This document shows positions 1-7,075 of a stretch of DNA of 18,455 nt, piece by piece. The stretch comes from Porphyromonadaceae bacterium UBA3318. Lineage in GTDB: Bacteria; Bacteroidota; Bacteroidia; Bacteroidales; Muribaculaceae. Position numbers and translations under genes: made by a program. Each line of letters begins with the position of its first letter. Positions within the stretch are counted from its first letter, which is position 1. The notes under the pieces are model-generated. The model was not told where the DNA came from. It was given only the letters and a program-made list of their open reading frames with translations, and searched no databases. Where the stretch lies: the NCBI GenBank assembly GCA_002361235.1, contig DESI01000075.1, positions 1 through 18,455 on the forward strand, read 5' to 3'.

Positions 1-107
1 TACTTATCCGTTTAACTCGTTGATTCTCCGCGAAATCAACAAATGTTAATATTTATATAATTCTGTTAATTTCGAGAGCCGAATTGAACCTTCTCCGCTG
101 AAAATTG

Positions 108-143
108 TTGCGCCGCTCCGAAATATTTTCCGAAGCGACGCAA
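108..143 (-). terminator. possible terminator hairpin after the glycosidase gene
   Basis: An imperfect inverted repeat lies 23 nt past the stop codon of the minus-strand glycosidase. The outer arms are TTGCG/CGCAA and the inner arms CGCT/AGCG, with mismatches between them. On the minus strand it is followed by CAATTTTC, a weak T tract. A second small inverted repeat (GTTGATT/AATCAAC, 19-40) lies further downstream. Terminator function is inferred from position; the short T run makes it uncertain. Nothing else recognisable was seen in bases 1-165. Confidence 0.35.
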
Positions 144-165
144 ATTTTACTGATTTTCGGCACGA

Positions 166-2469
166 TTATTCCAGCCAAATATCCTTGATGAGATAGGTGC
201 CTTTACGGGTCGGAAGATTGAGCTGGATGAACTCTATGTCACGGAACGAGCCAAGCGGGATGTCGGTCTTAGGTATCTCGCGCGTCACCGTCACAGGATA
301 TGGCGCCGGCATTATCACACCGGTGTCGGGCGCCAGGTCCTTGATATTTATCGTCGCCACGGCCGAAGCCGCCGGGATATTTGCTGTCGGTTCCACAGCC
401 ACGAACGTCATCGGCGTCGAGTATGTGTAGCCGTTGCGAGACACTACGGACACCTTTGCGTCCGCGCCGGGCAAATCGGTGGCGCCGTAACTGTCGGCCG
501 GATTCATGGTCAGGAACGCCACCTTGAGCTGCGTCGGATTTACCGTTTCGGGCACTTTCGCTATCTTGTCGCCTACACGGCGGCGAATCACCGTGCGACT
601 GCCAGGCTTGTCATTACGGATGTCAAGTTTATAATGTACCGGGTCGTACCAGTTGGGGTTGACATAATTGAACGAGAAATCCCAGCTTTCGGGAATCATG
701 TTGACGTCTAAGTTTGCATCGCCTTGCTTGGGAGACAGCAGAGCCAACGGAACGCGCGTCGATTCCGGCTTCACGTACTCCGTGAAACCTAAGTTACCCG
801 CAATCTTTCCTTCCATGAGCAGATCCATATCCGGCTCGATGCCCGTGGCCACCACAAGATATATGCCCGGCAGCACATCGGCGCGGCGACCTACTTTTTC
901 AGCCTCGTTGTCGGCCGTCACCTTATATAATGTGTAGTCGCGTCGCAGTCCGGGCAGGTTCAGCTTTATCTGATGCGCACGGTCAACGGCCACGATCTTG
1001 GCATCGTTGAGGGATGTGTTGCCGAACGGATCGTCCAATATATCGGCATCGGGCATTATCTCCATGCGCCAGACGCCTGGCTGCCCGGTCTTGTCGAGGA
1101 AATACGCTCCGGTGCCGTCGTACTGCGCCACGGGCGACGAGCCATGACCGGCCACCAATTCAAGGCTGTCAGGACATACGGGATTGTCCTCGGTGGAATT
1201 ACTGTAAATAAACTTCTGCGGCGAGTTGAACACCGACAGGTCGGGGTCGTGCGACACTCTGGTATGGCCGAACTTGGTGTTGTCGGGATATTTGCCGTAA
1301 TCAGCGCCACGGGGCGTCTCGCGGGCCGTCTCGGCAGCTATCATCAGACTCAGGGCCTTGGCCGGCGTGTACGCCAGGTTCATATAATGAGTGGGGTATT
1401 CCGTATTATACTGCGCCAGGTCAATGGGATCGTAGGCAAACTGTGTGATCCACTGGAAGCCCTTCCCCCGGAAAGTGCGCGCTATTGCCGGATAGAGATG
1501 CGAATAGAGCACGTCGGCCGGATCGAACTCATAGACGGCGCGAGCCAGGTGCTTGTACGCGGGAATCGTATCCTCCCATGGAATGGTATAATTGTCCAGT
1601 GCCGGCAGGAAATTCCCCTTGCGCTCATGGCCGGCCACCAGCCCGGTGGGATACCACTGATACGTCGTGCCCTGAATGTCCTTGGCATCGTAGTAGGCCG
1701 AGGTCACGTCGGGGTTGTGCGTCACATTATATAATATAGGACGTTTGTATCCGGCCTTGCGCAGTGCGGCCGACATCTGGTCGATATATTCCGTCACGCT
1801 CCGTTTCGATGCCTTGTGGCATGGTTCGTTGTTGATCTCGATGGCCACTACGGCCTTGTCGTCGGCAAGAGTGCGGCCCGTATACGGATTGCGGTGCTTG
1901 ACCAGCTGCTGCAGATAACGCGCCTGGGCGGCACGCGCGGCAGGATCGAAATGAATGTTGCACTTGTCGTAGTCGTAGGTGAACGACCCGGTGTCGGCAT
2001 CCTTTTCCGGATAACCGTTGCCGAAATTGGTCTGGGCGGTAAGCACGATGTCTATGCCGCGCTTCTCCAATTGGCCTATAAGGTAGTCCAGCAGGTCCAG
2101 GTGCTCGCTCTGCACCAGATTGCCGACGGAATCGGCCAGTTCGGCGTCCCACAGATGCAGACGGAACGCATTCAGACCCAAGCGGGCCAGATGGTAGACA
2201 TCACGGTCTATGGCTCGTTTACGGTCTTTGCTCTCATAACCCAACGCCCGGTATGAATAGGCGAACGGAACGGTATAGTTCGTGCCGTAATAGCTGACCT
2301 CCTGTTTGTTGTCGCTGCGACGCATCACGCCCTCGCTGTCAACGAACACCTCATACTTCTGTCGGTCGGGATTGATCTGACTTTTCCCGGCTCCGTAAGC
2401 CTTGGCTCCGCAAGCCGCAACGCCGCCCATCGCTACCAACGCGCACGCGGCTATTATCCGGTTTTTCAT
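166..2469 (-). CDS. lipoprotein glycoside hydrolase, GH5/clan GH-A type
   Basis: Predicted surface or periplasmic lipoprotein that hydrolyses a beta-linked glycan; the substrate cannot be read from sequence. The 767-residue product starts with a basic stretch and hydrophobic core ending in a lipobox (GVAAC, lipidated Cys20). Residues about 60-380 look like a GH5-like TIM barrel: YYGTNY near 60, FRLHLWD near 102-108, and EINNEP at 211-216, where Glu215 fits the GH5 acid/base in the usual NEP motif. Glu314 in AVYEFD is the best nucleophile candidate, about 100 residues on, a normal clan GH-A spacing. Residues 400-767 are beta-rich and unrecognised, perhaps accessory domains. It is larger than most GH5 enzymes because of this C-terminal half. 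It stands alone, with no SusC/SusD genes beside it in the window. Family assignment is fairly firm; specificity is unknown. Confidence 0.85.
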   Translation of the reverse strand: MKNRIIAACALVAMGGVAACGAKAYGAGKSQINPDRQKYEVFVDSEGVMRRSDNKQEVSYYGTNYTVPFAYSYRALGYESKDRKRAIDRDVYHLARLGLNAFRLHLWDAELADSVGNLVQSEHLDLLDYLIGQLEKRGIDIVLTAQTNFGNGYPEKDADTGSFTYDYDKCNIHFDPAARAAQARYLQQLVKHRNPYTGRTLADDKAVVAIEINNEPCHKASKRSVTEYIDQMSAALRKAGYKRPILYNVTHNPDVTSAYYDAKDIQGTTYQWYPTGLVAGHERKGNFLPALDNYTIPWEDTIPAYKHLARAVYEFDPADVLYSHLYPAIARTFRGKGFQWITQFAYDPIDLAQYNTEYPTHYMNLAYTPAKALSLMIAAETARETPRGADYGKYPDNTKFGHTRVSHDPDLSVFNSPQKFIYSNSTEDNPVCPDSLELVAGHGSSPVAQYDGTGAYFLDKTGQPGVWRMEIMPDADILDDPFGNTSLNDAKIVAVDRAHQIKLNLPGLRRDYTLYKVTADNEAEKVGRRADVLPGIYLVVATGIEPDMDLLMEGKIAGNLGFTEYVKPESTRVPLALLSPKQGDANLDVNMIPESWDFSFNYVNPNWYDPVHYKLDIRNDKPGSRTVIRRRVGDKIAKVPETVNPTQLKVAFLTMNPADSYGATDLPGADAKVSVVSRNGYTYSTPMTFVAVEPTANIPAASAVATINIKDLAPDTGVIMPAPYPVTVTREIPKTDIPLGSFRDIEFIQLNLPTRKGTYLIKDIWLE

Positions 2470-2537
2470 GTCTTCTCTGAGTTAAATCTTCGGTGTCTTT
2501 CGAGTTCTATTTTACAGACTCTCTGAATTCTATACCA

Positions 2538-2569
2538 CAAAAATACAACAAAATACCAAAACTGACAAA
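2538..2569 (-). promoter_or_regulatory. Bacteroidetes-type promoter of the glycosidase gene
   Basis: On the minus strand a TTTG (-33 element, 2566-2569) is followed after exactly 20 nt by TATTTTTG (2538-2545), a full match to the Bacteroidetes -7 consensus TAnnTTTG. Transcription would start near 2533, giving a leader of about 60 nt before the start codon at 2469. Confidence 0.7.
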
Positions 2570-2626
2570 TTATCAGCTTATACATATCCTTAAAGAATAT
2601 TGTCTGAATAACTGAAAGGACTTGAT

Positions 2627-2725
2627 AGGCCTCGTATCCGCTGCGACCGGAGGAGCGGTGTCCTCACCGCCCAAGGGGTGACGACGTGGACGTCGTCATT
2701 CCAGTCGTTGACGGTTACGAGGCTT
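2627..2725. repeat. MITE/REP-like element with inverted termini and internal hairpins
   Basis: A segment of about 99 bp is bounded by imperfect 14-bp inverted repeats: AGGCCTCGTATCCG at 2627-2640 and, read on the other strand, AAGCCTCGTAACCG at 2712-2725 (12 of 14 identical). Inside are two hairpins: GCGGTG-TCCT-CACCGC (2655-2670) and the 20-nt inverted repeat TGACGACGTGGACGTCGTCA (2679-2698). It contains no ORF of its own. A related copy of the second hairpin lies at 9804-9831. The layout suggests a non-autonomous mobile or REP/BIME-type repeat; no transposase is present to prove it. Confidence 0.55.
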
Positions 2726-2732
2726 CTGATAA

Positions 2733-2771
2733 GCGCCTGATATAAACGTCTGAAAGGCGCATGAAAGGCGC
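2733..2771. repeat. short GGCGC direct and inverted repeats
   Basis: TGAAAGGCGC occurs twice in direct orientation (2751-2760 and 2762-2771, 11-bp period), and an inverted partner GCGCCT lies at 2733-2738. It immediately follows the larger repeat element and may be part of it. No function is proposed. Confidence 0.35.
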
Positions 2772-2806
2772 CTGCCGGGTTTCTGTGGCAGTTAACGGGT
2801 CGTAAA

Positions 2807-2838
2807 TTTCATTATCTCAGAAATTTTGATTATTTTCG
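2807..2838 (+). promoter_or_regulatory. candidate promoter of the serS operon
   Basis: TATTTTCG at 2831-2838 matches the Bacteroidetes -7 consensus TAnnTTTG at all but one position. It is preceded, 20 nt upstream, by TTTC (2807-2810), a partial -33 element. Transcription from here would give a leader of about 135 nt containing the 26-nt repeats. Confidence 0.4.
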
Positions 2839-2882
2839 CGGATTAAAAGGACATCATATCATTATTAGGGAGCCGGGAAGAC

Positions 2883-2960
2883 TAAAACAGCCTTCATAAC
2901 CGGACCGGATAAACAGCCCGACTAAATGGGCCGCATAAACAGCCCCTGGTAAGGATAGGA
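2883..2960 (+). repeat. 26-nt imperfect tandem repeat in the serS leader
   Basis: AAACAGCC recurs three times at exactly 26-nt spacing (2885-2892, 2911-2918, 2937-2944). Units 2 and 3 share ATAAACAGCCC, and units 1 and 2 also share TAA and GG..CCG positions. The repeats sit just upstream of the serS start codon, probably in the transcribed leader. Confidence 0.5.
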
Positions 2961-2978
2961 TTCAAAGACCCAACAACA

Positions 2979-4250
2979 ATGCTGACATTGCAACAGATAA
3001 AGGCCGATCCGGAGTATGTGATCGGCAGACTGGCTGTCAAAGGATTTGACGGTCGCGGTATTATAACGGAAATACTGGAGATAGACGAGGAACGCCGCAA
3101 GCTTCAGCATAAGTGCGACACGGATGCGTCGGAACTGAAGAAATTAGCGGCGAGCATCGGCGCGCTGATGAAGCAGGGCAAGAAGGAGGAGGCCGAAGAA
3201 GCCAAGGCCGAGGTGGCCCGCATCAAGGGCGAGACCAAAGGTCTGCAGGACCGTCTGGAGGAGTGCGAGCAAAAGCAGCTGCAGCTCCTGCTGACCGTGC
3301 CCAATCTCCCCAACGAGACCGTACCCCTCGGCACATCGGCCGAGGACAATGTGGTCGAGAAGACCGGCGGCCCGATGCCCGACCTGGGCGAAGACGCTCT
3401 CCCCCACTGGGAACTCGCCAAGAAATACAATATCATCGACTTTGAACTGGGCGTGAAGGTAACCGGTGCCGGTTTCCCCTTCTATGTCGGCAAGGGTGCA
3501 CGTCTGCAGCGTGCGCTGATACAGTTCTTCCTCGACGAGGCCTGGAAGGCCGGTTACGTTGAGGTTGAGCCCCCCTTCGTGGTGAACGAGGCTTCGGGTT
3601 ACGGCACAGGCCAGCTTCCTGACAAAGAGGGCCAGATGTATCACGTCAACCTCGACGACCTCTATCTGATTCCCACGGCCGAGGTGCCCGTCACGAACAT
3701 ATACCGCGATGTGATCATCCCCGAGAACGAGCTGCCCAAGAAGAACTGCGCCTACTCGCCCTGCTGGCGCCGCGAGGCCGGCAGCTACGGCAAGGACGTG
3801 CGCGGCCTGAACCGTCTGCACCAGTTCGACAAGGTGGAGATAGTACGCATAGAGCGTCCCGAGGATTCGTATGCCGCCTTGGAGGAGATGAAGGACCATG
3901 TGCAGGGTCTGCTCGAGAAGCTGGGCCTCCCCTGGCACATACTGCGCCTGTGCGGCGGCGACATGTCGTTCACATCGGCCATCACCTTCGACTTCGAGGT
4001 ATGGAGCGCCGCCCAGAAGCGCTGGCTTGAGGTAAGCTCGGTGTCCAACTTCGAGACATATCAGGCCAACCGCCTGAAGTGCCGCTACCGTGGCGACGAC
4101 AAGAAAACCAAGCTGTGCCACACGCTGAACGGCTCGGCCCTGGCTCTGCCCCGCATCGTGGCCGCACTGCTGGAGAACAACCAGACGCCTCAGGGCATCA
4201 AGGTGCCCGAGTGCCTGGTGAAGTACACCGGATTCGACATGATAGACTGA
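2979..4250 (+). CDS. serS: seryl-tRNA synthetase
   Basis: Cytoplasmic class II aminoacyl-tRNA synthetase that activates serine with ATP and charges tRNA-Ser. The 423-residue product has the usual length. Residues about 27-105 form the charged helical hairpin (coiled-coil arm) that binds the long variable arm of tRNA-Ser. The class II core follows: motif 2 around CWRREAGSYGKDVRGLNRLH near residues 260-280 and motif 3 around LNGSALALPR near 385. The sequence starts MLTLQQIKADPE, a typical SerS N-terminus, which supports this ATG. There is no visible Shine-Dalgarno sequence, as usual in Bacteroidetes. It is the first gene of a six-gene plus-strand run and probably the operon leader. Nothing is missing or unusual in the protein. 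Confidence 0.98.
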   Translation: MLTLQQIKADPEYVIGRLAVKGFDGRGIITEILEIDEERRKLQHKCDTDASELKKLAASIGALMKQGKKEEAEEAKAEVARIKGETKGLQDRLEECEQKQLQLLLTVPNLPNETVPLGTSAEDNVVEKTGGPMPDLGEDALPHWELAKKYNIIDFELGVKVTGAGFPFYVGKGARLQRALIQFFLDEAWKAGYVEVEPPFVVNEASGYGTGQLPDKEGQMYHVNLDDLYLIPTAEVPVTNIYRDVIIPENELPKKNCAYSPCWRREAGSYGKDVRGLNRLHQFDKVEIVRIERPEDSYAALEEMKDHVQGLLEKLGLPWHILRLCGGDMSFTSAITFDFEVWSAAQKRWLEVSSVSNFETYQANRLKCRYRGDDKKTKLCHTLNGSALALPRIVAALLENNQTPQGIKVPECLVKYTGFDMID

Positions 4251-4260
4251 CACAAGCATC

Positions 4261-4288
4261 GACTGACAGCCGGCTTCGGCTGACAGTC
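4261..4288 (+). other. hairpin between serS and the pseudokinase gene
   Basis: GACTGACAGCCG (4261-4272), a GCTT loop and CGGCTGACAGTC (4277-4288) form a 12-bp stem with one A-A mismatch. There is no T tract after it, so it is not a standard terminator. It could protect or process the serS part of the transcript, or attenuate downstream expression. Confidence 0.5.
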
Positions 4289-4339
4289 AATGCAGATTGA
4301 CAATATTAAGAGCACATTCCACACTTAAACGATACACAG

Positions 4340-5149
4340 ATGACACAGCACGACTTTTCGCACCCCGACATGTCGCCACAGGAGAAGGGGTATGTCAGCA
4401 AGGGTGAAAAACAAATTCCCATCGACGACCCGACGGGAAAATGGAGCGACCTGACACTTCTGCCGGAATGGGGCGAGAGGTTCTACGACGTGTACACTGT
4501 GCGCAAGCACGGCAAATGGGTGATGCTGAAGGGTGTGAAGCCCGAGTATCGCGACGACCCGGAGCGCGTGCGCATGCTGGAGCAGGAATTCGACACGCGC
4601 TACAACCTGGCGCATCCCAACATCGTGATGGTGAACGACTTCGAGAACGTGCCGGGCGTCGGTCCGGCCATCATCACCGATGACATCTACGGCTATTCGC
4701 TTCGCCGCCTCATCGACGAGAAGCGACTGACGCCCAAGATAGTGTACCGCCTGCAGACCCAGCTCGTGGACGCCCTGGAATACATTCAGGAGAACCACAT
4801 CGTGCACGACCCAATCACCCCGGACACCATCATCTTCACCGAGTACAACGAGAACCTGAAGCTGATCAACGTGGGCTATGCGCAGAAGTCGAGCCTGACC
4901 CAACAGGACACACAATCCGACATCCGCGACTACGGCCGCGTGCTGAACGAGGTGCTGGACCATCTGCCCACCACACTGCAGCGTCTGCGCCGCATCGCCA
5001 ACCGCTGCGAGAGCCCCGATCACTCCTACCGCAGCGTCCCCGACCTGCAGCTCGCCCTGGAGCGGCGCAACTCGGGCCAGATGTACGTGTTCATCTGCGT
5101 GTTCATCGTGTTCATGGCCGCCCTGCTGATATGGCTCACCAACAGATGA
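4340..5149 (+). CDS. tail-anchored protein pseudokinase
   Basis: 269 residues with a Hanks-type protein kinase fold (about 45-245) and one C-terminal membrane helix (about 248-266), so the kinase-like domain should face the cytoplasm. The fold is visible in VMLK (Lys64, the beta-3 lysine), an alpha-C Glu83, LAHPNIVMVNDF (90-101), and the alpha-F region SDIRDYGRVLNEVL (193-206). Active-site residues are degenerate. The HRD motif reads H156-D157-P158, so the catalytic Asp is Pro158. The catalytic-loop Lys and Asn are Thr160 and Thr163. DFG reads N177-V178-G179. Known catalytic kinases need the lost Asp and Asn residues, so this is predicted to bind or scaffold rather than phosphorylate. It lies 89 nt after serS and 22 nt before the GNAT gene. 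Its partner and pathway are unknown. Confidence 0.8.
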   Translation: MTQHDFSHPDMSPQEKGYVSKGEKQIPIDDPTGKWSDLTLLPEWGERFYDVYTVRKHGKWVMLKGVKPEYRDDPERVRMLEQEFDTRYNLAHPNIVMVNDFENVPGVGPAIITDDIYGYSLRRLIDEKRLTPKIVYRLQTQLVDALEYIQENHIVHDPITPDTIIFTEYNENLKLINVGYAQKSSLTQQDTQSDIRDYGRVLNEVLDHLPTTLQRLRRIANRCESPDHSYRSVPDLQLALERRNSGQMYVFICVFIVFMAALLIWLTNR

Positions 5150-5171
5150 CCCCACACTTCTACAAATCAGA

Positions 5172-6299
5172 ATGTTAGAGATAAAGCAAATACAGCCCAC
5201 ACGTTCAGCCTTACGTGAATTCACGCAATTCCAGATAGACCTGTACCGTGGGAATGACTATTATGTTCCGCCGTTGGTCAGCGACGACGTCGAGGCGTTG
5301 TCGCCGGACAAGAATCCGGCGTTCGACTTCTGCGAGGCCGCTTACTTCATGGCTTACCGCGACGGCAAGCCCGTGGGACGCATCGCCGCCATCATCAACA
5401 GCCAGGTCAACCGCAACTCCGACTCCAAGATATGCCGCTTCGGGTTCATGGACTTCGTCGACGACATGGAGGTGTCGCGTGCGCTGCTTGACGCCGCCGA
5501 GGACTGGGGACGCCGGAAAAGGATGAACAAGATGACAGGTCCCCTCGGATTCACCGACATGGACCGCGAGGGACTGCTGGTGGAAGGGTTTGAGGAACTC
5601 TCCACCATGGCCACCAACTACAACTATCCCTACTACGCCGGGCATGTGGAGGCGGCCGGATACGTCAAGGAATCGGACTGGGTGGAGTTCCTGCTGCAGG
5701 TGCCCGACAAGGTGCCCGAGCGTTACGACCGCATCGCTACATTAGTGAAGGAGAAGCTGAACCTGCGCATCCAGAAATACACAAGCCGCAAGAAGGCCAA
5801 GACAGAGATAGGCCACAAGCTGTTCCGCCTCATCAACGAGGCGTACAAGGACCTGTACCAGTATTCGCAACTCACCGACCGCCAGATAGACTACTACGTG
5901 GACTATTACCTCGGGCTGGTGAACCTTGACCTGCTCACGTTCGTGATGGACAAGGACGACAACCTGGTGGGCCTGGGCATAGCCCTCCCCTCGCTGAGCC
6001 GCGGACTGCAGAAGGCCCGTGGCAGGATGCTGCCGTTCGGATGGTACCATCTGCTGAAGGCGCTGAAAGGCCGGAACGACCGCGTGGACCTGCTGCTGAT
6101 GGCCGTACATCCCGACTACCAGAACCGTGGCGTGAACGCCCTGATGTTCCAGGACCTGCTGCCGCACTTCATACGGCTGGGATTCAAGTATGCCGAATCC
6201 AACCCGGAGATGGAGACCAACGCCAAGGTGCAGTCGCAGTGGGAAGTGTTCAATCCGCGCCAGCACCGCCGCCGCAGGTCGTACACCAAAGATATTTAA
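5172..6299 (+). CDS. GNAT-superfamily N-acetyltransferase-like protein
   Basis: 375-residue cytoplasmic protein of a conserved Bacteroidetes family with GNAT features; substrate unknown. The N-terminal part (about 1-180) includes YFMAYRDGKPVGRIAAIIN, like the central strands of a GNAT fold, and the family block GPLGFTDMDREG near 125-135. The C-terminal part contains VDLLLMAVHPDYQNRGVNAL, with the Q-N-R-G-V-N loop in the position of the acetyl-CoA pyrophosphate-binding signature (R/Q-x-x-G-x-G/A). It ends in a basic tail rich in Arg and His (RQHRRRRS). Two GNAT-like halves are likely. The second conserved Gly of the loop is Asn, so catalysis cannot be taken for granted. It follows the pseudokinase gene by 22 nt and precedes ubiE by 29 nt, so co-transcription is likely. 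Confidence 0.75.
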   Translation: MLEIKQIQPTRSALREFTQFQIDLYRGNDYYVPPLVSDDVEALSPDKNPAFDFCEAAYFMAYRDGKPVGRIAAIINSQVNRNSDSKICRFGFMDFVDDMEVSRALLDAAEDWGRRKRMNKMTGPLGFTDMDREGLLVEGFEELSTMATNYNYPYYAGHVEAAGYVKESDWVEFLLQVPDKVPERYDRIATLVKEKLNLRIQKYTSRKKAKTEIGHKLFRLINEAYKDLYQYSQLTDRQIDYYVDYYLGLVNLDLLTFVMDKDDNLVGLGIALPSLSRGLQKARGRMLPFGWYHLLKALKGRNDRVDLLLMAVHPDYQNRGVNALMFQDLLPHFIRLGFKYAESNPEMETNAKVQSQWEVFNPRQHRRRRSYTKDI

Positions 6300-6328
6300 C
6301 CGGGTGATACCGCAACGCAATTATCGGC

Positions 6329-7075
6329 ATGAATCAGGAAGTGGAGCATGTAAACCCCTATCGCCAGGGCGATAAGACGGAGCAGGTCGAGGAGATGTTC
6401 GACTCCATCGCCCCGGCATACGATTTCATGAACACGGCCATGACCTTCGGCCTGTTCAAGAGATGGCGCGACAAGGCTTTGTCTCTGGCACACAAGTTCG
6501 CGCCCGACGCCGAGGAAGTCCTGGACATAGCCACCGGCACAGGCGACGTGGCCCTGCATCTGCTTAAGCTATATCCTGACGCCGCCATATCCGGTCTCGA
6601 CCTGTCGGAAGGGATGCTGAAGATAGCGCGCGAAAAGGCCCGCAAGCTCGGCGTGGCGGACAGATGTACGTTTACACAGGGCGATTCGCTGCAGCTACCG
6701 TACGCCGACAATAGTTTCGACCTCATCACCGTGGCCTACGGCATACGCAATTTCGCCGACATCAGCCGCGGACTCTCGGAAATGGCGCGTACGCTCCGTC
6801 CCGACGGCACGCTATGTATTCTGGAGCTGTCCGAGCCGGCCAACCCCGTGCTCAAGGCTCTGTACCGTTTCTATTCCCATAACATAATTCCGATGGTGGG
6901 CCGCATGGTCAGCGGCGACAAAAGCGCCTACAGCTATCTGCCGCAGTCCGTTGCCGCGTGTCCGCAACGCTACGACATGACCCGGCTCATGACCGACGCC
7001 GGTTTCGGCGACTGCCTGTGGAGAAGCCTTACCTTCGGAGCAGCCACAATTTATCTTGGAAAGAAAAGACTTTGA
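6329..7075 (+). CDS. ubiE: demethylmenaquinone methyltransferase (UbiE/MenG)
   Basis: SAM-dependent C-methyltransferase that converts demethylmenaquinone to menaquinone, the last step of menaquinone synthesis. An anaerobic Bacteroidetes cell would need only the menaquinone reaction, so menG is the functional name. The 248-residue product has the family length. VLDIATGTGD (64-73) is SAM motif I, GLDLSEGML is motif post-I, and the UbiE signatures YGIRNF (near 137) and AYSYLPQSV (near 208) are present. The early block QVEEMFDSIAPAYDFMN is also typical. Its last 20 bases overlap the start of the U32 gene, which implies translational coupling. Confidence 0.95.
   Translation: MNQEVEHVNPYRQGDKTEQVEEMFDSIAPAYDFMNTAMTFGLFKRWRDKALSLAHKFAPDAEEVLDIATGTGDVALHLLKLYPDAAISGLDLSEGMLKIAREKARKLGVADRCTFTQGDSLQLPYADNSFDLITVAYGIRNFADISRGLSEMARTLRPDGTLCILELSEPANPVLKALYRFYSHNIIPMVGRMVSGDKSAYSYLPQSVAACPQRYDMTRLMTDAGFGDCLWRSLTFGAATIYLGKKRL

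Noticed and set aside
2839..2978. T-box or other known riboswitch ahead of serS
   Set aside because: No T-box sequence or antiterminator/terminator pair is visible, and T-boxes are not typical of Bacteroidetes. Only the 26-nt repeats are present.
3144..4259. Long open frame of 371 codons on the minus strand
   Set aside because: It is antisense to serS, which has full family motifs. High GC with few minus-strand stop codons produces such frames; the product has no recognisable motif.
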